From positions 1 through 36,428 of the forward strand of contig CAYMYI010000032.1 of the NCBI GenBank assembly GCA_964394585.1: 36,428 nucleotides of DNA, in the 5' to 3' direction. Position numbers and translations under genes: made by a program. The stretch comes from CAYUJH01 sp964394585 (GTDB lineage: Bacteria; Bacteroidota; Bacteroidia; Cytophagales; Flammeovirgaceae). Shown here one piece after another: positions 25,372-33,582 of this stretch. Under the pieces are notes generated by a model. That model was not told the DNA's origin. It saw nothing but the letters and a program-made list of their open reading frames with translations, and made no database searches. Every line of letters starts with the position of its first letter. Position 1 is the stretch's first letter.

Positions 25372-26163
25372 ATGCACATATTTTTTTCTGAATACCAAAC
25401 CAACTACAATACCTACACATTTGGCTATACGGCATACTGCCAACCGGAACACACCGAAGAAATTCCCGAAGTGTATCAGAAAGGTTTTTTGCCCTACACG
25501 GGCGACATAACACTAAAGAAAAGCACATTTTACATGGCTCGTAGCTTGCGTATTGACCTTGACCGCTTTGAAGATACTTCTGAAAACCGAAGAGTAGACC
25601 GAAAAGCCTCCGCATTACACCTTACGATGGAGGTAATTCCCATCGAGCAGTTCGATGTAACCGATGCTAATTTTGTTGCCTTTTGCACCCAATATGCTGC
25701 CGAACGATTTGCCGGAGGCGAAATGGATCCACACCGGTTTGCTTATATCCTTTCACGCCAACTCATTACACATATAATCGCATTTACAGACGAAGCCGCC
25801 AACACTTATGGGTACGTTTTAGTATGCCAGTATGGCAAAATGCTTCATTACTGGTTTTCATTTTTTAATACTGCCTACCTAAAATCGCATGCTTTGGGAA
25901 AATGGATGATGTGGAAAACCATCCGGTGGGCAAAAGAACACGGTCTTGCTCATGTATACCTCGGAACTTGTTACCGTACTAAATCGCTCTACAAAGTACG
26001 CGACCACAAAGGCATTGCTTTTTTTGATGGCATGGGGTGGAATTCAGACGCACAACTCCTCAAATCGCTGTGCCAACAAGATGAAGAGCCCGCACGGCAA
26101 ACCGATCTGTTTAAATTAGAAGAAGGCACTTTTAGAGAGCTATATAGTACAGTTCGATACTGA
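25372..26163 (+). CDS. Arginyl-tRNA--protein transferase-like GNAT-fold protein
   Basis: 263 residues from the ATG at 25372; a TTG at 25345 would add nine residues, and neither has a convincing ribosome site. The layout recalls bacterial ATE/Bpt aminoacyl-tRNA-protein transferases, which add Arg or Leu to protein N-termini: a GF...TGD...ARSLRIDLDRF segment (about 35-75), a stretch like SENRRVDRKA, and a C-terminal YWFSFFNTAY with VYLGTCYRTKSLYKVRDHKG. The Cys cluster typical of Bpt/ATE N-domains is absent, the corresponding place reading STFYMARSL. It could therefore be a related GNAT-fold enzyme with another donor. It follows deoC by 96 nt on the same strand, with no clear link. Confidence 0.62.
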   Translation: MHIFFSEYQTNYNTYTFGYTAYCQPEHTEEIPEVYQKGFLPYTGDITLKKSTFYMARSLRIDLDRFEDTSENRRVDRKASALHLTMEVIPIEQFDVTDANFVAFCTQYAAERFAGGEMDPHRFAYILSRQLITHIIAFTDEAANTYGYVLVCQYGKMLHYWFSFFNTAYLKSHALGKWMMWKTIRWAKEHGLAHVYLGTCYRTKSLYKVRDHKGIAFFDGMGWNSDAQLLKSLCQQDEEPARQTDLFKLEEGTFRELYSTVRY

Positions 26164-26278
26164 AAAACAGTAACTTAGGTAATACTTGTTCTGAATATTT
26201 GAATTTCGCTTTTAAAAAAGATATATTATATTGAAGAAAACCAAGACGGACTCAAGAAACTTCTAACTCAAATTTATT

Positions 26279-26674
26279 GTGGCTGAAAAACACACCGATA
26301 TTCAACAAACTATCTCAGAAGCTGTGAACGAAATCGTAGATGGGCAACACTCCACCCCCACTATTCTTTCCGTACGGCAGTATGTTACCGATTTAATCAC
26401 TGCCGCCCGCTACGAGCAAGCCTTGGGAATTTTACATCAGCTCGCCGAAGCGCGAAAGGCAAAAACTACGAATATCTTGTGGATAGGAAGCTCTTTAAAA
26501 GATATTTACTTTGAAGAGGAAGCTGAGCAATACCGCAGCCAATTTGATAAGTTGCTGTTAGATGAAATCCTATTTTACTACCTAAAAGCCTGCAAATTGT
26601 ACGAAAAAGGATACTCAGTAATTCGGGAAGCCCTCAAAGAATGGAAGGCGAATAATACAGAAGGAGAAGAGTAA
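26279..26674 (+). CDS. Conserved-looking hypothetical, small helical protein
   Basis: 131 residues from a GTG; no ATG is available near the start. I do not recognise a family. The composition is charged and mostly helical, with no signal peptide or membrane segment, so it is probably cytoplasmic. The stretch YEQALGILHQLAEARKAK resembles a single TPR-like helical hairpin, and the C-terminus ends in an acidic EGEE tail. Codon use and base composition match its neighbours, which supports a real gene. It lies 115 nt after the GNAT-like gene and ends 84 nt before the convergent TerC gene. Confidence 0.65.
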   Translation: MAEKHTDIQQTISEAVNEIVDGQHSTPTILSVRQYVTDLITAARYEQALGILHQLAEARKAKTTNILWIGSSLKDIYFEEEAEQYRSQFDKLLLDEILFYYLKACKLYEKGYSVIREALKEWKANNTEGEE

Positions 26675-26758
26675 TTTCACTCCTTCCTTCTTATATCATT
26701 TTTTCACACCTCTATTGATTTCTCTTTTATCGCAAATTAATCTTGCTTGATTAGTATC

Positions 26759-27517
26759 TTAGTCGGAATCTTCAAGAAGGGTGGCTTTGATAGTTTTTTT
26801 CCGTAATCGCATGTTGAGCAACTCTACGGTAAACGAAAACGCCATAGCAAAATAGACATACCCTTTTGGTACATGCTGCCCAAAACTTTCTACCACTAAT
26901 AAAAAGCCAATGAGAACCAAGAACGACAACGCTAACATTTTGATGGTAGGGTGCTGATCTACAAATGTGGCAATCCTTTTAGCGAAAATAAGCATCACAC
27001 ACAGGGCGATTACAACGGCGATAATCATGATGAGTACATTTTTCACCAACCCCACGGCCGTTAGAATTGAATCGAACGAGAACACAATATCAATCAGTAC
27101 AATTTGCAAAATAGCTCCTGATAGCTTCTTCACCTTCTTGCTTTTGGGAGCCCCTTCTTCATAGCCTTCAAGCTTATCGTGGATTTCTGCTGTACTTTTA
27201 CCCATCAGAAACAGTCCGCCACCTAACAGTATTAAGTCGCGCCCACTGAAGTCGGGGTCTATATGAATAGCCTCTAAGAATGAGAGGGTGAAAATGGGTT
27301 CCTGCAAGCCGATAATCCAAGTAATGCCAAATAGTAACCCAATACGGACTAAGAGGGCAAGTAGTATTCCTATATTTCTGGCTTTATCTTGTTGCTCTTT
27401 TGGGAGCTTACTACTCACTATGGAAATGAAAATGATATTATCGATACCCAGAATGATTTCAAGTACCGAAAGCGTGATAATACTAATAATCCCTGCCGAG
27501 GTGAATAATTCCTCCAT
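26759..27517 (-). CDS. TerC-family integral membrane protein
   Basis: 252 residues from the ATG at 27517; a TTG eight codons upstream is less likely because the family begins near MEELFTSAG. About seven membrane helices. The paired acidic motifs of TerC/Alx proteins are present, LEIILGIDNIIF in helix 1 and IVLIDIVFSFDSILTAVGL in mid-protein, whose Asp residues are thought to bind or move metal ions. The family is linked to tellurite resistance and, for Alx/MntX relatives, manganese export and co-translocational metal loading; which applies here cannot be told. It follows the universal stress gene by 122 nt. Confidence 0.92.
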   Translation of the reverse strand: MEELFTSAGIISIITLSVLEIILGIDNIIFISIVSSKLPKEQQDKARNIGILLALLVRIGLLFGITWIIGLQEPIFTLSFLEAIHIDPDFSGRDLILLGGGLFLMGKSTAEIHDKLEGYEEGAPKSKKVKKLSGAILQIVLIDIVFSFDSILTAVGLVKNVLIMIIAVVIALCVMLIFAKRIATFVDQHPTIKMLALSFLVLIGFLLVVESFGQHVPKGYVYFAMAFSFTVELLNMRLRKKTIKATLLEDSD

Positions 27518-27579
27518 GAAATAGATGTTTAGTTTATACAAAAAAAACTACGCTACTAATAACGAGAATATGGAAGGTT

Positions 27580-27606
27580 CAGTAAAAAAAATCTGTTTTT
27601 TTTCTG
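27580..27606. repeat. A8/T8 inverted repeat between the usp and TerC genes
   Basis: CAG-T-A8-TCTG-T8-CTG is a nearly perfect inverted repeat. The stem is almost pure A-T, so it is a poor intrinsic terminator; it may simply be a bent or protein-binding tract ahead of TerC. Confidence 0.4.
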
Positions 27607-27639
27607 TGCGAACTGCGATGCTAGTACTATGCATGGATA

Positions 27640-28533
27640 TTAAATGTTAAGAAGCGCCTCAAAGAAACCTAGATTTTGTTCTTTTCTCTTCAAAATAAGC
27701 ATCGGAACGGTAAGGTTGTGCAGAAGTAATTTCTCGGTAGTACTTCCAAGTAGTGCAGCCGCCATACTGGTTCTGCCTCGCGAGCCCATTACAATAATAT
27801 TGGCATTTTCTACCAGAGCAATGTTAGAAATGATTTTAGCTTTTGCACCGTGCCGATCGAGTTGAAACTTAGCACGGATGTTAACGTTTTGCGCGTCGAA
27901 CTGCTTCATAAAATGCTTGTACCGTTTGCGTGCGTTAGTTTCCATAATTTCTGCAAACTCTTCTACCGATTTCCCTGAAGAAAGATATCCTTTCGGTAAT
28001 TCAAAGATGTTGAGACAAATAATTTCAACGCCCTTCATGCGTTTCGAGAAGTCGATAGCACGTTCAATTGCATTGACAGAATACTCTGAGAAATCAATCG
28101 GGATTAGAATTCGCTTAAACTCAGCAGAAGCATTTTCGGGGACACGTAAAATAGAACATAAGGCTCTGCGGGCTAATTTTCGTGATGTTTCGCCGGTGCC
28201 TTCTACAATATTTTTACGGCCTACTACCAGCATATCGATACTTTCCTTTTTGCTTAGCGTCATCATTTCAGTGAGGGGGTCGCCGCTAGGTAAGGCAATC
28301 TGCACTTTTGTGTGAGATAATAAAATGCTTTTGTGAGGATTTATTTTTTCTTGAATAATCTGTTCGATAGCCTTTCCATCCCCATGTTTACTGAGCGATT
28401 TAGGTGTAAGTACATGCATTAGAATAACCTCTTCAGAGTCCATTAGGGAGGCTACACGGAAACCATAAGGTATCAGCGAGTCGTCCATAGCACTCATATC
28501 GAGTGTGATTAACAATTTGCGAATAGCGTACAT
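27640..28533 (-). CDS. Tandem universal stress protein (two Usp domains)
   Basis: 297 residues with two UspA domains of about 145 each, a common Bacteroidota form. The second domain has the ATP-binding pattern G-x2-G-x9-G-S (MGSRGRTSMAAALLGST, near 255-271) and ends VPMLILKR. In the first domain the loop (VVGRKNIVEGTGETS) lacks the full motif, so only the second probably binds ATP. Cytoplasmic. Such proteins help cells survive starvation or oxidative stress by unclear means. It lies 56 nt after the coiled-coil gene and precedes TerC; the three may share a transcript from 29507. Confidence 0.92.
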   Translation of the reverse strand: MYAIRKLLITLDMSAMDDSLIPYGFRVASLMDSEEVILMHVLTPKSLSKHGDGKAIEQIIQEKINPHKSILLSHTKVQIALPSGDPLTEMMTLSKKESIDMLVVGRKNIVEGTGETSRKLARRALCSILRVPENASAEFKRILIPIDFSEYSVNAIERAIDFSKRMKGVEIICLNIFELPKGYLSSGKSVEEFAEIMETNARKRYKHFMKQFDAQNVNIRAKFQLDRHGAKAKIISNIALVENANIIVMGSRGRTSMAAALLGSTTEKLLLHNLTVPMLILKRKEQNLGFFEALLNI

Positions 28534-28589
28534 AAGGTCAAACTATTAAAAGATTCGATGGAATAAAAAATTAGAAGGTGGAAGTGCAG

Positions 28590-29507
28590 TTATCGCACTA
28601 AAAATGTAGTTTTTCCAATTTGAGCGGCTTCGCAGTACAGTTCAACAGTGTATTGCCCTTTTTTGAAATCAGTTCCTTTGTCGAACTCAAACTGATATAC
28701 CTGCTCGGTATTATCAAACAATATATCCTGCGCTTTTGTGTAGAATAGTTTTCCGCCTTGGTATTCGAACGAGCCAGACCCAGCCGTAAGGTTGTACAAT
28801 GCCGACCCATCTGGTTCTACTATGCGCAATAAAATTTCCTTGGAGCCTATTTCGGCTAAATCATTCTTTTCAATTTGGAATTTTACTTTAAGTTTAGCGA
28901 GCTGGCGTACTTTAAAGCTTGTATCTACTTGTTCTTTACCTTGCCGGTTAATGCTACTCAATTCAATACGAGATACGCGCAACGTAGCGGCTGAATTTAC
29001 TTTTTCTTCTAATTGGTTGGTTGTTACTTGCAACTCATTAATCTGGCTGGCGAGTTGTTGTTTTTCTTCTTTTAACGAAAGAGTCTGACTAAGCAATTCC
29101 TCATTTACCTCTTTTAACCGAACGATTTCCTCGTCTTTCTTTTTGAGTAAGATTTCGTACCCTTCTACTTTTGCTTTGATTTTGTTGTAGCGATCTTGGG
29201 TAATGCGCTGAGAGTTTTGCAAATCAATTTTTTCCTGCTGCAACATTGCTTGAATCTCCAAGAGCGAGTCAACATTTCCTCCTAATCGTTGAATCTCCAA
29301 AATCTTATCTTCAAGCTCGTCGGAAATGGAGTCTAACTTCGCGAAGGTGGATATTAACTCCATTTCACGGTTTTCAAGCAGTTCTTGGGTGCGCTGTTGA
29401 TTTACCTGTGTGAAATAGAATTGCACACCGTTGATTATCAGTAAAATGATAATGACAATAACGAAGAGAAATAATTTGCGATTGGTGGGACTTTCCTTTT
29501 GAGCCAT
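28590..29507 (-). CDS. Membrane-anchored coiled-coil protein, unknown function
   Basis: 305 residues. A short basic, polar N-terminus (to about residue 11) is followed by one strongly hydrophobic helix (about 12-32, LFLFVIVIIILLII). A long heptad-rich coiled coil runs from about 35 to 180. The last 120 residues look beta-rich and end with an immunoglobulin-like strand pattern (VELYCEAAQIGKTTFLVR). Orientation suggests the coil and C-domain lie in the periplasm, tethered to the inner membrane. I recognise the layout from Bacteroidota genomes but know no function. It begins the coil-usp-terC run and is divergent from ftsK across 521 nt. Confidence 0.82.
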   Translation of the reverse strand: MAQKESPTNRKLFLFVIVIIILLIINGVQFYFTQVNQQRTQELLENREMELISTFAKLDSISDELEDKILEIQRLGGNVDSLLEIQAMLQQEKIDLQNSQRITQDRYNKIKAKVEGYEILLKKKDEEIVRLKEVNEELLSQTLSLKEEKQQLASQINELQVTTNQLEEKVNSAATLRVSRIELSSINRQGKEQVDTSFKVRQLAKLKVKFQIEKNDLAEIGSKEILLRIVEPDGSALYNLTAGSGSFEYQGGKLFYTKAQDILFDNTEQVYQFEFDKGTDFKKGQYTVELYCEAAQIGKTTFLVR

Positions 29508-29558
29508 AGTTTTGAGGCAGAATCGTAATGGAAGCTTGATTGTTTATCTGTTTCATTG

Positions 29559-29566
29559 CAAAATTA
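29559..29566 (-). promoter_or_regulatory. Candidate -7 box (TAATTTTG) for the coiled-coil gene
   Basis: The minus-strand TAATTTTG matches TAnnTTTG and lies 51 nt before the ATG at 29507. No -33 TTG is seen at the right distance. Confidence 0.35.
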
Positions 29567-29786
29567 ACAGATTAAACCGTATCGATTACCTTTTCAGATG
29601 GGAATTATCGTAACAGAGGCAAAGTATCAAAAACGAAAGGGGAGTGCGACCCGGTAAACGAATTATTTTAGCAACGTTAAGCATGCACTACGCTAGAAAT
29701 AAAAGTAGGCAATGATTAAGCGCCAAAAACAAGATGTATCTTGCCTGAGGAAAGCAAGCTCCCATGCAGATAGTGGGAAGTTCTTG

Positions 29787-29794
29787 TAAATTTG
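29787..29794 (+). promoter_or_regulatory. Candidate -7 box (TAAATTTG) upstream of ftsK
   Basis: TAAATTTG fits TAnnTTTG. A start just past it would leave an untranslated leader of about 230 nt before the ftsK ATG, which is long. No TTTG lies about 20 nt upstream. Confidence 0.3.
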
Positions 29795-30028
29795 TACTCC
29801 CATTTTTTGTTTGAGTTGCTGCGCATATTTGTTTAACTTCAACTACTACTTTAACCAAGCATACCTATTTTATTTTCTTTCAAAATATTATTATTGTAAA
29901 TTCTTTTCAGAAATACCAAAGTGTATTCGTAGTAACCAACTCAGTTTGGTAAACGGAAATCAAACCGTTGCATTACCAAGCTACGAAATAATCCTTCCTC
30001 TTATTTTTTTGAGAGTTCAACAGAAATT

Positions 30029-32707
30029 ATGGCAGTTAAAAAGAATACGTACAGATCGCAAAACAGTAGTAAGAAAAAGAAACAGAAGTCGGGAAAACCA
30101 ATCACCTCCACCAAATCGGTACAAGTGAGGTTCTCTTTTTTGAATGATCGCCGCTTCCATATGAGCATTGGGCTATTATCGTTGTTTTTTTCCGTATTCC
30201 TATGTCTTTCCATCGTATCGTATTTATTTACGGGCAAGGCAGACCAAAGTGTGGTGGAATCATTAAGTTTTGGAAGGCTGGTTGTTTCAGGGTTAGAAGT
30301 GCAAAACTGGCTAGGTTTAATCGGCGCTGGGCTGGCACATATCTTCGTATATCGGCTTTTTGGGATTGCCTCTTTACTCCTGTGTTTATACTTGTTTGTT
30401 ATAGGTTATAAAATCGTATTCAACATTCGGCTTTTACCATTGCAGCGTACGCTCGGGTTTGTGCTATTTTCGATGCTGTGGTTAGGTGTTCTATTAGGAT
30501 ATATTGAAATTAAAACAGAAGCACCTGAAACCAGTACCCTTAGTTTCTTGTGTGGGAGTGTAGGGTATCAATTAGCGTATTTACTCAATAGCTTTGCAGG
30601 CTGGGGTACTCCACTTTTCTTAGTACTTTCCCTGTCTATTTTCTTTGTGTATTTCTTCCGCAAGACAGCCTTTAAAGATTTAAAAGGATGGCTGATTACC
30701 ACAACCCCTATCCCTACGGCAGAAACCTCAGAAAGTAGCCCCCACAGCGAGGCGGAACTCAATACCGATGAACAAGAAACCCCCAACGATGTAGAAGAAG
30801 GGAAGCCTGCGCCTACATTCACCATTCAAGTGCCAACGTTTAGAAAGCAAGAGCCGCTACAAGACGACGATGATGATGCCTCCACTACCGACGGAGAAGC
30901 TGCAAAACGTCATGTCGATACAGGTACTGCCTCAGAACAGCCGAAGGGGGAGAAATTGAAAAAATCGTGGAGTATTTTTGGAAAGAAAAATAAACCACTT
31001 CCCCCTGCTGAAAATCCCGAACTCAGTATAGAAAATGAAGAAAAGGTAACTGATGAAGAAGAAGGGGAGGTAGAAGAACTGAAAACGCCACAACTGGTAC
31101 TGCAATCTTCTGAGGAGAGTGCAACAGAAGAAAACCTGCAAGCTTCAGAAGCGATTGAAACCGTGCAAGTAGAAGATAACGACTTTTACGATCCGCGCCT
31201 CGATTTGGGGAGCTATCAGTTCCCTACCTTAGAGCTTCTGAACGAACCGAGTAGTGGCAAAGTGAAAGTAACACAGCAAGAGCTGAATGAAAACAAAGAT
31301 CGGATCGTTAAAACACTCAACGATTTTAAAATAGGGATATCCTCCATTAAAGCTACGATTGGCCCTACAGTAACCCTTTATGAAATAGTACCCGATGCGG
31401 GCATTAAAATTTCTCGTATTCGTAGCCTAGAAGACGACATCGCCCTGAGTTTAGCCGCTTTAGGTATTCGAATTATTGCCCCCATCCCCGGTAAAGGAAC
31501 TATTGGCATCGAAGTACCTAATAAAAATCGCGAAATGGTAGAGATTCGCTCCATTTTAGCAACGGAAAGTTTCCGCCATACGGATAAAGCATTGCCGATA
31601 GCCTTAGGCAAAACCATCTCTAACGAAGTATTTGTAACCGACTTAGCCAAAATGCCACACTTGCTTATGGCAGGAGCAACCGGGCAAGGCAAGTCAGTGG
31701 GACTCAATGTTATACTTTCCTCTTTAATCTATAAAAAACACCCCGCAGAACTTAAGTTTGTGTTGGTGGATCCTAAAAAAGTAGAGCTTACTTTATTTAA
31801 CAAAATTGAACGACACTTTTTAGCCGCCCTACCCGATGCTGAAGAACCTATCGTAACCGATACAAGCAAAGCGGTACATGTCTTAAACTCTTTGTGTATA
31901 GAAATGGACAACCGCTACAACTTGTTGAAAGACGCAGGCTGCCGCAACATTAAAGAGTACAATGCGAAATTCCGTAAACGCAGGCTAAACCCCGATAAAG
32001 GGCACCGGTTCTTACCCTACATCGTATTAGTAATTGATGAACTCGCCGATTTGATGATGACCGCCGGCAAAGAAGTAGAAATGCCCATTGCCCGTTTGGC
32101 ACAGTTGGCGCGTGCTATTGGCATTCACCTTGTAATTGCTACGCAACGCCCTTCGGTCGATGTAATTACCGGCATTATCAAAGCGAATTTCCCTGCGCGA
32201 TTATCCTTCCGGGTTTCTTCCAAAATCGATTCGCGGACTATTTTAGATACCGGAGGGGCCGATCAGCTCATTGGCATGGGCGATATGCTCCTTTCCAACG
32301 GGTCAGAAATCATTCGACTACAATGTGCCTATGTAGATACCGATGAACTCGAGCGCCTGTGCGATTTTATAGGCACACAGCGCGGGTACGAAACTTCATA
32401 CTTATTACCAGAATACGAAGAAGAAAGCAGTGCACCAGGCGCAATCGATTTGCAAGACCGCGACGAAATGTTCGAAGCTGCTGCGCGCCTCTTGGTGGTT
32501 CATCAACAAGGAAGTACCTCCCTCATTCAGCGGAAACTCAGCTTAGGATATAACCGTGCCGGGCGAATTATCGACCAACTCGAAGCAGCCGGTATAGTCG
32601 GGCCTTTTGAAGGAAGCAAAGCTCGCCAAGTACTCGTGTCCGACGAAATGGCACTCGAACAAATCTTGAGTGGAATGCCTCCTAACCGAAGTGGCAGCTT
32701 CCGTTAA
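30029..32707 (+). CDS. ftsK: DNA translocase FtsK/SpoIIIE
   Basis: 892 residues. A Lys-rich start is followed by about four or five membrane helices (about 45-215). A long acidic, Glu/Thr-rich linker (about 225-395) precedes the motor. The ATPase carries Walker A GATGQGKS (about 549-556) and Walker B LVIDELADLMM (about 667-677), then RLSFRVSSKIDSRTILD. The C-terminal gamma winged helix (about 815-880, from EAAARLLVVHQQGS to SKARQVLV) should read polar sequences and contact XerCD. FtsK joins septum formation to chromosome segregation at the inner membrane. The ATG at 30029 fits the basic N-terminus. lolA follows at 131 nt, a pairing often seen in this phylum. Confidence 0.96.
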   Translation: MAVKKNTYRSQNSSKKKKQKSGKPITSTKSVQVRFSFLNDRRFHMSIGLLSLFFSVFLCLSIVSYLFTGKADQSVVESLSFGRLVVSGLEVQNWLGLIGAGLAHIFVYRLFGIASLLLCLYLFVIGYKIVFNIRLLPLQRTLGFVLFSMLWLGVLLGYIEIKTEAPETSTLSFLCGSVGYQLAYLLNSFAGWGTPLFLVLSLSIFFVYFFRKTAFKDLKGWLITTTPIPTAETSESSPHSEAELNTDEQETPNDVEEGKPAPTFTIQVPTFRKQEPLQDDDDDASTTDGEAAKRHVDTGTASEQPKGEKLKKSWSIFGKKNKPLPPAENPELSIENEEKVTDEEEGEVEELKTPQLVLQSSEESATEENLQASEAIETVQVEDNDFYDPRLDLGSYQFPTLELLNEPSSGKVKVTQQELNENKDRIVKTLNDFKIGISSIKATIGPTVTLYEIVPDAGIKISRIRSLEDDIALSLAALGIRIIAPIPGKGTIGIEVPNKNREMVEIRSILATESFRHTDKALPIALGKTISNEVFVTDLAKMPHLLMAGATGQGKSVGLNVILSSLIYKKHPAELKFVLVDPKKVELTLFNKIERHFLAALPDAEEPIVTDTSKAVHVLNSLCIEMDNRYNLLKDAGCRNIKEYNAKFRKRRLNPDKGHRFLPYIVLVIDELADLMMTAGKEVEMPIARLAQLARAIGIHLVIATQRPSVDVITGIIKANFPARLSFRVSSKIDSRTILDTGGADQLIGMGDMLLSNGSEIIRLQCAYVDTDELERLCDFIGTQRGYETSYLLPEYEEESSAPGAIDLQDRDEMFEAAARLLVVHQQGSTSLIQRKLSLGYNRAGRIIDQLEAAGIVGPFEGSKARQVLVSDEMALEQILSGMPPNRSGSFR

Positions 32708-32762
32708 AGTACGTTAATTGCATGCTATAAAAGCGAACTTGCATGGTTTTATTACGGAAATA

Positions 32763-32795
32763 AATGCCCTCTTAAACACGAAGAGAGGAAGCATT
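32763..32795 (+). other. Stem-loop between ftsK and lolA
   Basis: AATGC (32763-32767) pairs with GCATT (32791-32795), with inner CTCT/AGAG pairing around an A-rich loop. No T tract follows, so termination is unlikely; it may shape the lolA leader. TTGCATG occurs twice just upstream (32718 and 32739). Confidence 0.3.
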
Positions 32796-32838
32796 CGTTT
32801 CTAAATAGATAGAGATTTATAAAAACCAAACTGTTGAT

Positions 32839-33483
32839 ATGAAAAAACAAGTAATTCTTTGGATAGTATTTGCACTTATTGCAGGGCATGCCTTCGGGCA
32901 AAAAAATGAAGAGGCAAAGGCTATTCTCGATAAAATGAGTCAAAAGTATAAAGCAATGGGGGCTTTTCGAGCCACATTTAGTTGGCAAATGGAAAGTAAG
33001 GTAGAAGATATGCAAGAAAGCTTTTCTGGAGAAGTTACAGTAAAAGGAAATAAATACCGTCTCGATTTAGGCGACCAGGAAATCTACAACAACCAACAAA
33101 CGGTATGGACTTACCTAAAAGAAGAAAAAGAAGTAACCATCACTGAGTACGAACCTGATCCCTCTGAAGTAACCATCACTCAGATGTATACTATTTACGA
33201 AGAAGGCTACAAGTACTTATATCTTGGTGAAGAAACCGTTGATGGAGAGGTTTACCACATTATCGACCTCACCCCTGAAAACCGCGATTTGAGCTTCTTT
33301 CGCATCCAATTACGCATTGGGAAAAACGATAGCATCATCAAAAGCTGGAAAATATTTGAACGGAATGGCCGCATCTACACATACAAGATTGACGATTTTA
33401 AGCCTAATGTAGAAGTGAGCGATCAATATTTTGTGTTTGACCCTCAAAAGCATCCTGGGGTAGAAGTAGTTGACTTACGGTAG
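32839..33483 (+). CDS. lolA: LolA-like periplasmic lipoprotein carrier protein
   Basis: 214 residues. A signal peptide covers residues 1-20 (lysines, then ILWIVFALIAG, with cleavage likely after AFG). The mature part is a LolA-type half-barrel: AILDKMSQKYKAMGAFRATF, then GEVTVKGNKYRLDLGDQEIYNNQQTVW in pieces typical of the family, and late VSDQYFVFDP. LolA ferries lipoproteins from LolCDE across the periplasm to the outer membrane. Bacteroidota forms are divergent and often sit after ftsK, as here. A strong terminator begins 26 nt past the stop. No lolB or lolCDE gene is present. Confidence 0.88.
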   Translation: MKKQVILWIVFALIAGHAFGQKNEEAKAILDKMSQKYKAMGAFRATFSWQMESKVEDMQESFSGEVTVKGNKYRLDLGDQEIYNNQQTVWTYLKEEKEVTITEYEPDPSEVTITQMYTIYEEGYKYLYLGEETVDGEVYHIIDLTPENRDLSFFRIQLRIGKNDSIIKSWKIFERNGRIYTYKIDDFKPNVEVSDQYFVFDPQKHPGVEVVDLR

Positions 33484-33508
33484 AAGTACTTTTTGAATAC
33501 ACTTCTAA

Positions 33509-33546
33509 AAAAACGCCTTTCCCGTCGCTCGGAAAGGCGTTTTTGT
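33509..33546. terminator. Strong intrinsic terminator after lolA
   Basis: The arms at 33509-33522 and 33531-33544 pair perfectly over 14 bp around an 8-nt loop, with an A5 entry and T5 exit. It could work in both directions. It also shows that a TTG start at 33493 for the next gene would be wrong. Confidence 0.92.
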
Positions 33547-33582
33547 TTTGTATCTTTCCTAAAATTCAGAATTAAGCAATAC

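Larger units (their letters stand above)
29508..30028. other. Divergent spacer between the coiled-coil gene and ftsK
   Basis: 521 nt with no gene I can support. It contains CAAGAT-GT-ATCTTG (29730-29743), a CTTGC/GCAAG hairpin (29740-29758), a TCCCA/TGGGA hairpin (29760-29778) and then TAAATTTG (29787-29794), a TAnnTTTG match pointing toward ftsK but lacking a -33 partner. The last 200 nt are AT-rich leader. Structures and box together could be a regulated ftsK promoter or a small RNA; no known RNA family was recognised. Confidence 0.4.

Noticed and set aside
26279..26674. Toxin-antitoxin member as an idea for the small unknown gene
   Set aside because: No partner gene and no toxin or antitoxin motif visible.
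29740..29790. Possible RNase P or SRP RNA fragment (GAGGAAAG seen)
   Set aside because: The surrounding conserved bases of both RNA families are missing.
29811..30128. A 105-codon forward frame before and over the ftsK start
   Set aside because: Starts at TTG, is very rich in Tyr, Phe and Asn as expected from AT-rich spacer, and overlaps the well-supported ftsK N-terminus.
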